A stretch of 64,000 nt of DNA from Bryopsis sp. KO-2023 (GCA_030272585.1 BSYQ01000001.1:9811001-9875000), one strand, 5' to 3'; shown: positions 1-12,080, numbered from the stretch's first letter. The notes: a model not told the origin generated them from the sequence alone. Made by a program: numbers and translations.

Positions 1-602
1 TGGGTTTTGCATCCAGCCAAACTTGCTATGGAAGGGAATGCCCAAGATTGTTAAAGTGAAGTGAAGTTGGAACTCTTTTTTATTTCCTGTTTGGACACCT
101 GGAATTGGTGTGTCTTCCACACAAGAATTCAACTGATATGGGCGCCACACGATTTCAATGCCACCCTTGTTTTAACACGTTGTGATTCTTGGATTCACAG
201 CAACTCTCGTGTCTTCGAGAATGCCCTTCCAATGGGTCTAGAATGAACTGTAGTTTTCCTCTCATGAGATACCAAAACGAAAACCAACCACTGATGACCT
301 GCTACTTCAATGTTACAATCCCCACATCTGGGTCCATCTAAAATACCCACCATTCTCTGTTTCCTTCCCTCCCATCTTTTGACCAACAAATTTTGCATCT
401 CATTTTTTTTTTTTGGGGGGGGGGGGGTTGGTCACAGGTCACAAGGAAATCATTTCTGTTGCAACTGAATATCCCCCACCCTCCCTTTCCCGGGCTGGGA
501 CTGCATATCGAGTTTCAAATCGGGGGATGTCCGGATGTACAGATATTTTATCTCCCTCTGTGTGTCTGGATGTTCCAGGGGTAGTGCATGAGTCTGCCCT
601 GT
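1..602. other. 3' flank of the ITPK4-like gene, no gene seen
   Basis: I see no supported gene here. A T-run followed by a G-run lies at about 400-427. The open frames present do not resemble known proteins and overlap the downstream side of the minus-strand kinase gene. Confidence 0.5.
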
Positions 603-3564
603 TCAAAAAGAGCTTCGTTTGTGGGCCGAAATCCTCTCGAACATGGCTGTGCGTATCATTTTCTCCACCCCAGGGATCTTTTTGCAGCTGGGGAAAAAAT
701 TCACGTCCACCACAAAGTGGACTCCAGTCCCCTCTTGAACCACAACATCGAATCCGAAAATGGTCAAACCTAACTTATCTTTCAAAAACTTCGCAATCAC
801 CATCACGGAATGAAAATCCAACCCTGCCTGTCCACCATTCACCTCCTGGACATCGTCGATCGTCCCCACACACATCCCACCAAACGGTTCGTCGATATCC
901 AGCAGCTGTTGGTCTCTTGAGTTTTTTCCTTGATCCTCACTCGCTGCAGAGTGTGTATTTTGATTTAATTCGAAGTTCTTTTCCAACAGGGATGACTGCA
1001 GGCTTTCAAGGGTGTCGAAAAACAACACCGATTCAGATGGGGTTTGGTCTGGATGTATGTCTGGTGTCGACGGCTCAGTTCGGTGAAACACCTGCTAGGA
1101 AGTGTGAAAAAAGAAAGAAAAACGCAGCGTTGTTTAGCGAATCACAGGATTAAAGAAAGAAACGACGAAACAAATGAATCAGAAAATTGCCACGCAGGAT
1201 CTAGCCCAAATTTAATCATTCAAAAAGGACACGGAGTGCCATGGAATCTCCATCATCGAGGTTTTGGTTCATTTTACTCATCCAGCTGTCGCTTTTCTGT
1301 CTCAACCGTTTGAAAACTCAACAAGCTGATCGAGATTCATGCATCCCTCTTAACAAATGGCCATTTTTCACTTGAATCCCAACACCTACCTTTTTCCCAA
1401 CCACGTAGATCTTGTATTGAACCCCTCCATGATTGACATAGGATTGAACACACGCTGGAAGGCCATCGAACTGCAGGTTTTCCAGCCCCTCCTTGTTATA
1501 GACGATCGCATGTTTGTGAGATCCCTTGACCCCACATGCAACGCATGGCTTCATGATCACTGGGAATTCCAACCCTGCATGCAAAATCAGGTCCATCAAC
1601 ACTCACCTCCTAAGTAAAACCAAACCTGATTTTCACCGTTTTCATGCTTATTGATCCCATTTGTTCGAGCAGTAAATTTATTTTGGATGTTTCCAGGCGA
1701 GAAAAAGACTGACTTCTTTCATTGATTTTTTGCAGTGGTTGAGTTTGGGGATGACTCACCAGCAGCATGCATACTGTTGGTGAAAACATTGATATCGGAT
1801 ATGCTTTTCGCTGTGAAGTAGGGAGTTGGAGATATTCTTGAAACCACTCCAGCCCTGACCCCTGACGCTTCCATGTCTGACATCAATGCAGTGAATACGG
1901 AGCGATCCATTACCTTGAAAGCAAAAAGACTCTCAATCAAAATCTTGCCCACCATTTCCCAAAAGATTGACAAGCAGATCAACACACCACATCCAAAAAA
2001 AGAGAATTTCCACATGATATGATTAGGTTGCTTTCCACAGTCTCAGGCGATGCTTTTTATCGAATCCCTTGAAAAAACAAAAAAAAGCAAGCCAATGCTG
2101 GTTCCCTGCTCCTGGCTTCCCAAGAAACGGGATTCTGAGATTTTTTTTCACCAAAACACACCTTGCTGACAGAGTGGAATGGATCTATAACGCAGATTTC
2201 AGGCCTGGCCGCCAATTGTTCCTGGAGATCAATCATAGCCCGGGATTTGGAAGCCTTCAAAACCCCGCCTTCAGCTTCATCTTTCTGCAGGAAATCGGTG
2301 CATTTTTCCACCACAGCATCCATTTCAGAAATGGGAATGCCGCAATTCGCTGGAACAATCAAAAGACCATCGGAAGGATCCAGAGATAATACTCCTCGAC
2401 CAGCCAACTCGACATACCTGCAAAATACTTACACACTTGTTTTTCTCTCTGGATTTGCTCCAACGGCGACCTTTCGAAAGAAAGCATGAAGAAAAGGATA
2501 TGTATATATATCCTTTTTCTATATAAAAAGGCGAGGTTTGATCTAAAGAGATTTTCTCTTGCCGTCTGAATGACACCCAAAAGCAAGTGGGTTTTGATCG
2601 TCAGAAACAGGTGAGGGCAATATGGCCTTCAAAAGGGAAACTGACCTGGACTGTTTCATCGATACACCAACCAGGTAGGGTGTTGGCCTGATGCTTTCAC
2701 GAATCCTTTTCAAAAGGGTTGGAAATAAAGAATCCTGCTCGCTCTGCTACTATATCACAAGCACCACGGGTTTTCGTCGGGTCCCCCATAAATATTCAAC
2801 AAAGAAACTTGATTCTTCCAACAAAAATCAATATGCAGCAGAACATGCAAAGATGAGGGGAAGGTGGAAAGAAACCACACAAGAACAAGTGCATGAAGAT
2901 GGGGTGAGCATCACTGTCAGACAAAAAAACGCTAAGGGGGTTGTATAATTGAAAGGCAGGTGAGGGGGGATTTGCACATTGCTTCCCATTGACATGGAGA
3001 AATGCTAGGGCGCAAAGATACTGGAACAGATGATGATATGTTGATTTATTCCTCACCAGATTACCACAAGCACACAGCGGGGTCTCCAACGATTCCGCCA
3101 CCCTTTGCATTGACGTCATAAAATCGTCATTTCCGAAAGCCGTCAGGATGAAACTGTCATCGGCGGGAACAACAGCATCGATTTCGCCACGCAATAGTTC
3201 CACTGCATCGATCGCAGTCGCCGAAACGCAGCCTTCGAAAGGGAGGGAGGGGATTTGGGTTCCCTGCCAGCCGCACAACGTAGGTATTCACAGTCGTTTT
3301 GGAGAAATCCCGCTGGGCCATACAAAAGGAGTTCTTGCGACCTGTCGGCGATTCTTACGGTATTCACGAGAAACACGTGCACGGTGGCGGCGCAGCTGAC
3401 GAGTTGATCAGCAAGGCCCGCGAGGGGAGCGTTTTCTTTGCGATCTACCAGGGACCAATAGATACAGAGGTGAGGATCAAGAAAACCCACAAAAAGTTGT
3501 GCTGCGAAGGGTGTCTGTTGTCTATGATCACACCTTCAGCTGCGAGGACGATTCTGCACGTCAT
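603..3564 (-). CDS. ITPK4: ITPK4-like inositol tetrakisphosphate kinase with N-terminal HAD-like domain
   Basis: Predicted ATP-grasp inositol phosphate kinase. Eight exons on the minus strand join in frame: 3534-3564, 3359-3444, 3057-3263, 2646-2734, 2162-2417, 1760-1913, 1390-1574, 603-1091. Total coding length is 1497 nt, giving 498 residues, close to Arabidopsis ITPK4 (488). The C-terminal two thirds carry the ITPK pattern: VIDPFHSVSKVMDR, LEFPVIMKPCVACG, CVQSYVNHGG, IYVVGKK, and the metal-binding end GFDVVVQEGTG then VVDVNFFPS. The first ~150 residues correspond to the HAD-like N-terminal extension of ITPK4, rather than to a minimal ITPK. Intron phases agree at every junction and all use GT-AG. 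The first exon is only 31 nt. Family assignment is firm; whether both domains are catalytically active cannot be told, since the Arabidopsis form is divergent. No plus-strand partner lies near its start. Confidence 0.88.
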
Positions 3565-4829
3565 AATCGTCGGCAGGGGTATGAATCAGAAAATGAAATT
3601 ACCACACCCCAGGCTGCCTTTTCTCCGAACCACGTATGGGAATTTCCCTCATTTCTTCCATTTTGTTGGGGGCTGTACTTGTATGATTGATTGGTTGAGC
3701 AAGTTGGTGATCTTGGCTACTTATCATACTGGATTCAACATGTAATCATTCATTGATTGATCATACTGGATTCAGTGCCCAAGTATTACACCTACAGACC
3801 TTAGCTGTGAGAAGGCCAATGTAGGAACTGTAATGTGTTTATTATTCTGATTTCGACAGCGGTGGGGTTGAAATCTGCATGCCTGGCATCACCGACAAGT
3901 GGCAGTGTTATTGATCCAAAGCCTCATGAAGTGTTGTGGTGGATGAAACCGATGTGTTGTTTTTCTAGTTGCTTGCTTTTTTCTTAAATCTTCAATTCAG
4001 AGTTGCAAAGCTTCTGTATTGTCACCTTAAATTGACCAAAATTCACCAGTGCACACAAAAAAGCATCACCTATTTTTGCTTCGTCCACATGATTGACTTT
4101 CAAAAAATATGGTGCCACTGAGGATGTTCCTCCCAAAACTAGCAGATGATACTCAGATCAATGATCCTATAACTAAGAAAGTAGGATATTATCCAGGAGT
4201 GAGTAAAGATTGGACTTCTTCATTAGGAGTTGGGATTTCATGAACAATCAAAACTACTCCATGTCAGGGAGGAAATCGGAGATACATCCCACAAAAAACC
4301 ATCCTCCAAATGATTCTGAAGAAAACCTTCAAAGCCCACTCTAGAGTGTCCATGTCTGAAACAGCAAGCGATTTGGAAAAACTCCACAGTAGATAGCCAG
4401 TGGAATAACAATTTTGAACCATTGAAGATTGATTGATGTGAATGTGGTTTCTGGCATAATTTTGAAAGGGGTAGGTTTCATTCTTGCGAGAGTGTAGCGA
4501 ATGATTCTCAACAATAATAAAAACAATAGAAGAAAACAATAATAATTGTAAGAACATATGTCATCAACTATATTTAACACATTTGACGCGGATACAGCGA
4601 ATATCCCTGCTTCAGAACGGCACTACACTGCCAGTATCTTCCCCGACCGCTATGACATACATCCGCTAACACTGCCTCTCTGTTAAAGTAAACCAAAAGT
4701 TGGTTGTGAGTGACTTGCGAACAAGAGCGCAGTGCTTTGGAGCGACTTTACACGACAGTTACTTGAGCAAAAGACAAAACAGCAACATCCTTGCTCACTG
4801 ATTCCAGCTGCTTCCGCCGCAAGGAAACA
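3565..4829. other. intergenic, no gene seen
   Basis: About 1.26 kb upstream of the ITPK4-like gene. No coding pattern found. It contains short imperfect repeats, for example two copies of TCATACTGGATTCA at about 3724 and 3762 flanked by TGATTGAT words. Confidence 0.5.
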
Positions 4830-6379
4830 ATGAACACACAGTTTGGTCGCGCTGGGTGCTCCACAGCTCGTCCTGGTGGTGCTGCTGTGCCTGGCGACTT
4901 CAGAGGTACAGCGCCGAAATCTGGTTAAAGATTGAGGAATCGTCTGGAAGGCTGCGTTCTGTTGTCCAGTGGTTGCACCGAAAGGCTACCACACCTCTCT
5001 TCAGTTGCGCAGGGACTTGTGGGTCGTGTGGATTCCTGTGGTTTCCCGCACATCCTGGGGAAACAGAGTTGGGCAGTAACAGCGCTTCAGAGTTGTGTGT
5101 CGCGAGCTAGACGTAGCGGCTAGACGTAGCTCAGTTTCAAGTGGGAATCCTTCAGTCGTGCCTCGACCAACTTGGAATCTTGCCAGACCTTACTTCTGAC
5201 ACAAGGCTACAATCAGCGTTGAAAAATCGCGCCTGTCTTGTGGCTGTAGGTGATGCTGGTCAGTTGGGCCAGGGGGGGAATGCCATCGTCGAGCCCCGCG
5301 ACGACGATGACTTGATGGACTACACGGAGCACAGCAGGGACGCTCCAGCGCAAGGTAAGTCGTCCTGCCTGTTCTTGATCCATGGATAAATAAAAAGTAC
5401 AAATACAGTGGCCACTGTATTTCCTGGCAATATCCTGTTGCTCAATTTCTTATCCATACATGAAAGGAAAAATAAGGGCTGTGTTTTTAAGAGAATGCTC
5501 CGGGAGAACATGCTGAAAAACTCCATTGCACCTGTTGCAACAGAGCAAAATCACTATTCTGATGAATTTCCTTGCAATGGGTTACAGATAATATTGGGCA
5601 CCCCCCCTTGGGGCCTGTAGCTCGCTCACTGGCTGGGGAAGGTGATCGAATTGAGACACCTGTCTGCCCAGATGAGCTGAGCACAGTTTCCGTCCCTTCT
5701 GGACAACCCAACCTCGACGAGGTGTTCCCTGTGCTGCCAATCTTGGCCAAGGTGGGACACCCGTCTCCAGCAGCCAGTGCCGAGGGGAGCAGTCCCCACC
5801 AATTCCAGGGATGGTACTTCAGCTGTGCCTGTACACAAGCATGCAGTGCACAGCCATCCCTGGAGACGAGCAGGGGCAGCTCAAAGTACTGGACAGTACT
5901 GAGCACTGAGGCACCCCAAAGCGATACGGAGACCGATGCTGCATCTCCCATCTTGGATGATCCTGGTGAGCAATATGGATTAGTTGATTATAAATCCATA
6001 TATGAACAATATCAATTTTTTTAAATGTTAATTGATTATCTTAAACAACCTGAATGAATCAGCGATAACTTATTTTTTATTCTGCATTTTTAATTGCACT
6101 TTCTGAGCTAGGTCCTGCTTGTTGCATTCTATGCAAGCTGAGAAAACTGTGTGGTCTGGGTCTAACTTTGTGCATGATGTGCTGATCAAAAGGGTACCAG
6201 CTTTGCATCTCCCCTGATGACTTCCAGCAGCAGCCTGCAAGACCATTTGGGGAATCAGATGAACAGGACAGAGCAATGTTCTGTGGACCAGCACCACCCC
6301 AGGAACAGCAGGAGCAGCCCAACAGAAACAATGATGACTGTTCAGGTGACTGTTTGTTTTGCTTGCACGAATGTTATGC
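4830..6379 (+). CDS. tentative multi-exon gene, unknown, with in-frame TGA near the 3' end
   Basis: Not recognised. Four exons can be joined with consistent phase-1 introns: 4830-4905 (ATG start), 5142-5354, 5588-5965 and one starting at 6112. They encode a low-complexity, acidic, proline- and serine-rich protein. The last exon reads into a cysteine-rich stretch (ACCILCKLRKLC, LTLCMMC) and reaches TGA at 6183-6185. The same frame then stays open to a TAA at 6377-6379, through a Gln/Pro-rich part ending in a second cysteine cluster (CLFCLHEC). So either the protein ends at 6185 (246 residues), or an additional intron or recoding links the two parts. No homology is recognised, and coding status rests on splice phase and frame only. 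Confidence 0.38.
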
Positions 6380-7471
6380 GTAAGCTTCTTTCCCCCGCCA
6401 GCCACTGTCCTTCACATCTGGCAATACTTCATAACCTGCTCCAGATAAATTCCCAATGAGAATTAAAAAAAATAAATCTGAATTTCTCATGGAAGTCACA
6501 AACTCATGAGTAAAATTTTACTGATGAATCTGGCTGGTGTTGAAAGCCTACAACACATTTCCGTGAACGGGCTGCACTCGGCCTTATGGCCTTGTTTAAA
6601 AAACAATTGCAGTTTGATTGAAAAATTATTTCTTTTCTTTAAAAAGAGAAATCTGCTTGTAGGTGCTGGAGGAGGTGTTGGAGTAGGTTCCTTGGACGTT
6701 GAAGTGCGGGTTGGGAGAAAAAGGAGGGCAATCTTGGGTTTGGCTGGCGATTGCGGATATTGTGGTGACCTGCCCATCCTTCGACCTCGGCATGCCAAGA
6801 GGATTAGAAAAAATCCACAAAAAAAATCCATTGAAAAGCTGGGATGAAATGGGCCCATTTGAATCGATCTTGGCAAAATTTAGCTTGTTATTCGGTCGTT
6901 GTGCCGATCCAATTTTTTTTTTTAAATGTTTGATCGTTTGAATCAGGGAAAATGGGTTGTATAATTGGCTTTTGCTGATAGCAGCACATTTCTTTTTTTT
7001 TGTTGAATTGTTCCTTGAAGAGAACGATAGAGGTGGTGGATTTCTTGGCAGCGTACGAGGATCAATCGGCCAGGGAACATTGGACTGACTAAGCGTTTCA
7101 TTCAAGGGGCATCAGCAGTTCACCCAGCGATTTTCTTTTCCGCTGCAATACTGGATGCAAGACGCTTAAGACACCGAGGGAACCATAGAAGGGGGAAAAG
7201 GGTTCTTTATACGAGTGGCGTCGCCTTCTTTTTTCGACTCAAGTAGGAGAAAAACGTTCTTGGACGTTCCAACTCGATTTCTGGCCTCGGGGAGCAAAAC
7301 ATGGGAATATCTTAGCCGAACAAACTACCTGAAAGTTTGGTTTTTCAGCCTGGGACGGTCGCCAGTCATGCTGCAGTGAAACAGGAATCGTGGGCTGCCC
7401 ATTTCTGAGGCTGAGCTGTGATACTCATTTCGAAATCAAGGCCCTGGGATAGTGAAGGGGAAAAGAACACA
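6380..7471. other. upstream region of the AGC kinase, no gene seen
   Basis: No supported gene. The stretch has T-runs and short open frames on both strands without family resemblance. The part next to 7472 presumably holds the promoter and 5' leader of the kinase. Confidence 0.5.
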
Positions 7472-8374
7472 ATGGGGGACCCATGGCCTGACTATGAAAT
7501 TTTAAGAAATTTGGGTAAGGGAGGCAGCGGAATCGTGGATGAAGTGATGCTGGCTGGCAAAGCCCGACGAAAGTTAGCTTTGAAAACGGTTTCTTGGGAT
7601 GGCAAGGGGAACATCGATGTCATGAAGAGTCGGGCCCTCAAAGAAATGGCCATTTTGAAAAAGTTGCGACACCCATGTCTGCCCAAGCTGTACGGGTTCA
7701 AAACCACCCCGAACGATGCTCAAATTTTGATGACCCAAGGCGAATGTGGGGATCTGCAGCAATTGCAAGGGGTGGATGGGGGTCTGGGTTTGGACGAAAT
7801 GCAAATCAAGCTTTGTACTGCTGAGGTGCTGCTGGCGCTGGAAGCGTTGCATGCCAATGGGATCGTTTATGCCGACATGAAGCCGGAAAACGTTTTGATG
7901 AGGCCTTGTGGGCATGTCATGCTGTGCGATTTCGACATGTCCCTTTTGAAGTCTGACCTGGAGAAGATCAGGATGAGCAAGGAATTGAGCGTGCAGGCAG
8001 AAACTCGTTGTGTCGGGACGCTGGAGTTTTGTGCTCCCGAAGTTATCACTGGTGGGATGCTGGGGTATTCGGAAGCTTCCGATTTCTGGGGCTTGGGGGT
8101 GTTGGTTTACGAGCTGGCCAGCGGGAGGAATCCTTTCTCGGGGCATTCCGCAGAGCAAACGATAAACAAGATTTTGAGTTTCACCCCCAGACTTGGGGAG
8201 AGCATTGATTGTAGCCGGGATATGGCTTCGTTTGTGAATGGATTGCTGAGACATAACCCCGAACACCGGTTGGGTGCTCTCGGGGTGGATGCAATTAAAG
8301 GCCATGCTTGGTTCAGCGACTTTGATTGGGACCGACATCTCAGGGAGCTCATGAAGTGCGACATGGCAGATTGA
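7472..8374 (+). CDS. AGC-family protein kinase, AGCVIII-like (DFD motif)
   Basis: Single-exon Ser/Thr kinase domain of 300 residues starting at ATG 7472. Motifs: glycine loop GKGGSG (15-20), ATP-binding lysine K38 in LALKTV, helix-C glutamate near E58, catalytic loop YADMKPEN (133-140), DFD in place of DFG at 153-155, activation segment CVGTLEFCAPEV (180-191), and an AGC-style end with RLG and AWFSDFDW. DFD is the hallmark of plant AGCVIII kinases (phototropin, PINOID, D6PK groups). The insert between DFD and APE is only ~15 residues longer than in PKA, much shorter than in most land-plant members. The arginine before the catalytic aspartate is alanine here, so the usual phospho-loop contact is lost. 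No LOV or other N-terminal domain is present. Likely active because K38, D135 and D153 are kept. Confidence 0.85.
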   Translation: MGDPWPDYEILRNLGKGGSGIVDEVMLAGKARRKLALKTVSWDGKGNIDVMKSRALKEMAILKKLRHPCLPKLYGFKTTPNDAQILMTQGECGDLQQLQGVDGGLGLDEMQIKLCTAEVLLALEALHANGIVYADMKPENVLMRPCGHVMLCDFDMSLLKSDLEKIRMSKELSVQAETRCVGTLEFCAPEVITGGMLGYSEASDFWGLGVLVYELASGRNPFSGHSAEQTINKILSFTPRLGESIDCSRDMASFVNGLLRHNPEHRLGALGVDAIKGHAWFSDFDWDRHLRELMKCDMAD

Positions 8375-9396
8375 ATCATTATTTTCGTCGTTTTTTCAAA
8401 AAGAATTTTTGGGTTTTTTTAAAGGGGGGGGGGGCAGGGGCGATTATATCGTGCATGGGATTGGAGGGCAAATCAAAGAGGGACAGATCGGAATTTTTGC
8501 GAAAGCAGGATTGTTTTTGTTTTTTTTCATTTTCTGAGGGGTAGGTGAGTGTACTTTAGACGCATGTGTGTAAACAATTTGCATTTGTAAAGGTTTGTTT
8601 TTCTTATCTTGTTGATGCTGTGTTGAAGCTCTGAAGCGATGTGTCGCCTGTTTTTTTCCCCGACGGAGACATCCAGGATCAAAAATGTGAAAAAACGAAT
8701 ATCCTTTGTTTAGTTTCGGCTTTTTGCCAAGAAATTAGATCCAAAGGAAGCGATGTCTTTCTTCCTTTGTTGAAAGAAGTGTATGGTGTCAGGATTTTTT
8801 TCTGTTGGGGATGGATGCAAGAATTAAGCAATAAAGCACAAGTTGTTTTGAATTATCTGAATGCTGTGCGACACACTGCAATAGCCATGTCGTGTTTGGA
8901 ATTTGTACAGAAAGTGCTGCAACCCCCTTCAGCAATTCCCGTAAGGTTCAGATAGCTGCAATGGCCACTCCAGAGTGGAGTCATTTGGACAATGGGTTTT
9001 AGTGGGATGTATCTCCGATCTCTTCCCTGGCATGGAGTGGTTTCGAAATCTCAACTCCTCATGAACCGATCTGTACTCATTCTTAAAATCCTACTTGCTT
9101 TAACATTGGGTCATTGACCTGCAGTATTATTTGCTAGGTTTGGGTATTATTTTTTTAACATTGATGATGCTTCCTTGTGCAGCTTACACTGGTGAATTGG
9201 TCAATTCAATACATTCAGACGCTTTGCAACTATAAATTGAAGATTCAACAAAAAGCAAGCAATTACAAGGACAACACAAGACTTCATGGGGCTTTGCATC
9301 AAAAACACTGCTACTTGTTGGTGATGCCAGGATTCAACCCCACTGCTGCCAAAATCAGGATAATAAACAGCATACAAGGCTAAAACCACACACACA
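8375..9396. other. intergenic, no gene seen
   Basis: Between the kinase and the convergent minus-strand gene. Contains a G-run at 8426-8436 and T-rich tracts consistent with 3' flanks. An ORF at 8641-8955 has no recognisable features. Confidence 0.5.
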
Positions 9397-10441
9397 TTAC
9401 AGTTCCTCCATTGGCCTTCTCACAGCGTAAGGTCTGTACGTGTAATACTTGGGCACCGAATCCAGTCTGACATGCAGCCAATACACCCCCAGCCCGGAGG
9501 TGCTCACCCAGATGGGCTTTTCCTTCATCTCATTTAATCGATTCTCAACACTGGTGCCCACAACCCTCCAGAAATTGTGAATCTGTTCTCTGGGACCACG
9601 TCTTAGAAAATTTCCAAGATGGGAATATACGTCTGGTTTTCCATTCATGCAAGGTATGACTAACAGTGCATCCCTGCCTAAGTTCATTACGCTTTGGACA
9701 TTGTTGGTAGAGCAACCTCCATCTAGATGCTCCGAGAAGGGTTCGTAATTCGCATGAATGCTTGCAAGATGCGGGCTGTCTTTGACAATGAATTCATAAG
9801 GCTGGCTGACGGTTTTGACATTCACTGGAGGGTTCTCCCAGAAGTAGGCAGCAAAAGGGACCGAGGATAAAACCTGTTAAATGAAAAGAGGTTTGAAAGC
9901 GATCAGGGAATAGGGCAGATCTCATGGAGTTTCCAATGGCTGTGCTGCCTTTGTCAAATATCTGATAAAACATCAAACGACAACAAAGACGATACATAGA
10001 TAATTGAAATAAAATACAAATAAGGTGATTTCTTGAGCTGGAATCTCAAGGCTTCATAACATTAGTCATGTACATGGTCTAACACAGCACCCATTCCCCA
10101 CATGTGTTCAGTTCAATTATGTTTACTCCACTCTTTCCGCTAGAATAGAGGCATCACCTTACATTCGAAAAAAAATCGACGAATGTGGGATCTTCTTGCC
10201 ACAATCTGACGACCCTGTCGAAGCTTAGGACGACGTCTTCTCCTTCGGCAGACGCGATAAATCGGAATTTGATAACATCAGCCACCTCTCGGGTCTCCCT
10301 GGCGGCGTAGTTGAATCGCGTTGACGCTGTGCGTGACATATTTCCGACAGGTCTGAAGAATACCAGTCCAACGCTGATGCACCCAAAAATCGCGGCGGCG
10401 GCGGGAACGAGTGGAGAGCGTCTGAACCTCACGCTCCACAT
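9397..10441 (-). CDS. conserved uncharacterised protein (DUF6940-like), single membrane anchor
   Basis: Two exons, 10163-10441 and 9397-9873, joined by a phase-0 GT-AG intron, give 251 residues. I start at ATG 10441 because the open frame further upstream has only non-ATG starts. A hydrophobic segment at about residues 11-30 (AAAAIFGCISVGLVFF) could be a signal anchor or organelle leader. The rest has a pattern I recall from widespread bacterial and eukaryotic proteins without known function: LSFDRVVRLWQEDPTF, HLGNFLRRGPREQIHNFWR, WVSTSGLGVYWLHVRLD and KYYTYRPY at the end. The domain name is from memory and less certain than the gene itself. Function unknown. Confidence 0.72.
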
Positions 10442-10869
10442 CTCCAATTCACGCACGCATCCTTTAGACTTCTTGTAAAAATGCGTTGGTGGTGAAGCTG
10501 GACACGTTCGAAAAAACGCCCGTGGAACGGAAATGACACGCGCAGCCAAAAGGAAGCAACAATGTATTTATAAAACAGATATTCATGTGGAAACAGTAAG
10601 CCCTGCTTGCTTTGGTTTATCCAGTTTGGACCGGAGATTTTTCCCCATCGGCGAGAGCGGCTTTTTTCCGGAACGTCTAAACTGGCCAATCGCGGACGAC
10701 CCAACGGGAACCCCTCCATGGTGCGATAAAAAAAAGTGGAGATATGCACTCGAGTTTCCACTTCTTGTTGCTTTCCTTTTGCGTCCGCCAGAATCATTTT
10801 CCAGTCGTGTATTGGTTTTCCGCTTCCGAAAGTGTTGCTGAGTCTGGTTGGTTTTTACATGGCTTTCAG

Positions 10870-11680
10870 TCTGAGGGGCGGCACACTATCTTGCTGATTC
10901 AGACGACCAAATCTCGGTCGTCAAGAACGTATCTGGACTATGAAAGCGTGTCGGAGGCGATGGACGGTGAGGCTAGAGCTTGAGGTTTCGTTTCCTTGGA
11001 TCACGTTCCGCCCCTTCTCATGCCTTTCTGTGTTGGGAAGCGTGCGTGTAGATGTGGTGTTTCTTTTCTGAGGATGGGGTGGTGGTGTTCTTTTTGAGTT
11101 CTACGCTGTGGGTTTGAAGGTATCTGCGGGCTCTTCGAGAAAAAGTTAAAAGAGTCGCAACCCACCCAGAGGCTGTTGTCGTACGACGTGGAACAACTGT
11201 ATGGCTTTCTGGATGAGATGGTGAGTGACGTCTTTTGTCGACGCCTTCTTTTTTTTTTTCAATCTGCCAATTTGCTCCTTGGCAAATTTTCGAAGCAGCA
11301 GAAAACAAGCATATTTTTTTTCATTTGCAGAACATATATATATATAATATGAATTATATTAATTATTGCTCTGCAAGTTTCACCACAAGTGAATGAAGTG
11401 CTGGTGTCAAAAAATCAGATTTCCATCTGTTTGTTGGATAGCTAAAGAAAGCGAGAAAGGACATCAGTGTTTTGAATTGCTTGAGGCTGGTCGGGACTGA
11501 CTTTTGAGTGTGTGTGATTTTTTTGCCTGCGCCAGGTGGATATCAGCGCTCTAGTGTAAGTGTGTATGAAACACCATAGAAGTATTTCTGTTGGTTGCTC
11601 CAGGAGGCTATTCTGTTTTGTTTTGTTTTGTTTTGTTTTGTTTTGTTTTGTTTTGTTTTGTTTTGTTTTGTTTTGTTTTG

Positions 11681-11711
<31 letters not shown>

Positions 11712-12080
11712 CCGTTTGTGCTTAGTATATTTGGACAAGTTGAAATATATTAAAAAAAAAAAGAAAAAAGAAAAAAAAAAAATACTACTAAAAAATAATA
11801 ATCAACAAAATAAGAATAATTGAAATGAAAATAACATTAAAATGAGAGTAATCAAAATAAAATAAAAATATCAAAGTCAAGTTCAGAAGGAGAACATTTT
11901 CCAAAAACTATTTTTGTTGTTTTTATCAGTTTCACTACTATACATTCTTTTACACCAATCACTCTTTTTGTTTTTTCGGTTTTTTTCTCCAGGTATGAAG
12001 GTGGAATGTACCAACCTCATCCCAAATCATGGATAAAAAAACGATGCTATATGCATTTGAGACGCCAGGCATCGAAATAG
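10870..12080 (+). CDS. ERH: ERH, enhancer of rudimentary homolog (start exon unresolved)
   Basis: ERH is a small conserved nuclear protein acting with splicing and mRNA surveillance factors. Clear exons: 10870-10966 (HTILLIQTTKSRSSRTYLDY), 11120-11220 (LLSYDVEQLYGFLDEM), 11536-11555 (20-nt microexon encoding VDISALV with its neighbour) and 11993-12080 (MYQPHPKSWIKKR, ending LRRQASK then TAG). Phases agree at all three junctions. The start codon is not settled: the first exon's frame stays open upstream to ATG 10744, but that would add about 40 residues not found in ERH, so a short upstream exon is more likely. The last intron contains an 18-copy TTTTG array. The fit to the ~104-residue family is close, including the tail. 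Confidence 0.9.
11616..11705 (+). repeat. (TTTTG)18 pentanucleotide microsatellite
   Basis: Eighteen perfect copies of TTTTG inside the last ERH intron, 60 bases after the 20-nt microexon. It is followed by an A-rich tract (11751-11870). The long open frames over it on both strands are by-products of the repeat. Confidence 0.97.

Noticed and set aside
10744-10869. N-terminal extension of ERH from ATG 10744
   Set aside because: ERH is highly conserved and starts just before HTILL; the extension is unlike any ERH N-terminus and an acceptor (CTTTCAG) sits at 10869.
11442-11823. Long open frames on both strands with FCFVL- or QNKTK-type repeats
   Set aside because: They arise from the TTTTG microsatellite, which stays open in several frames. 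The region is an ERH intron.
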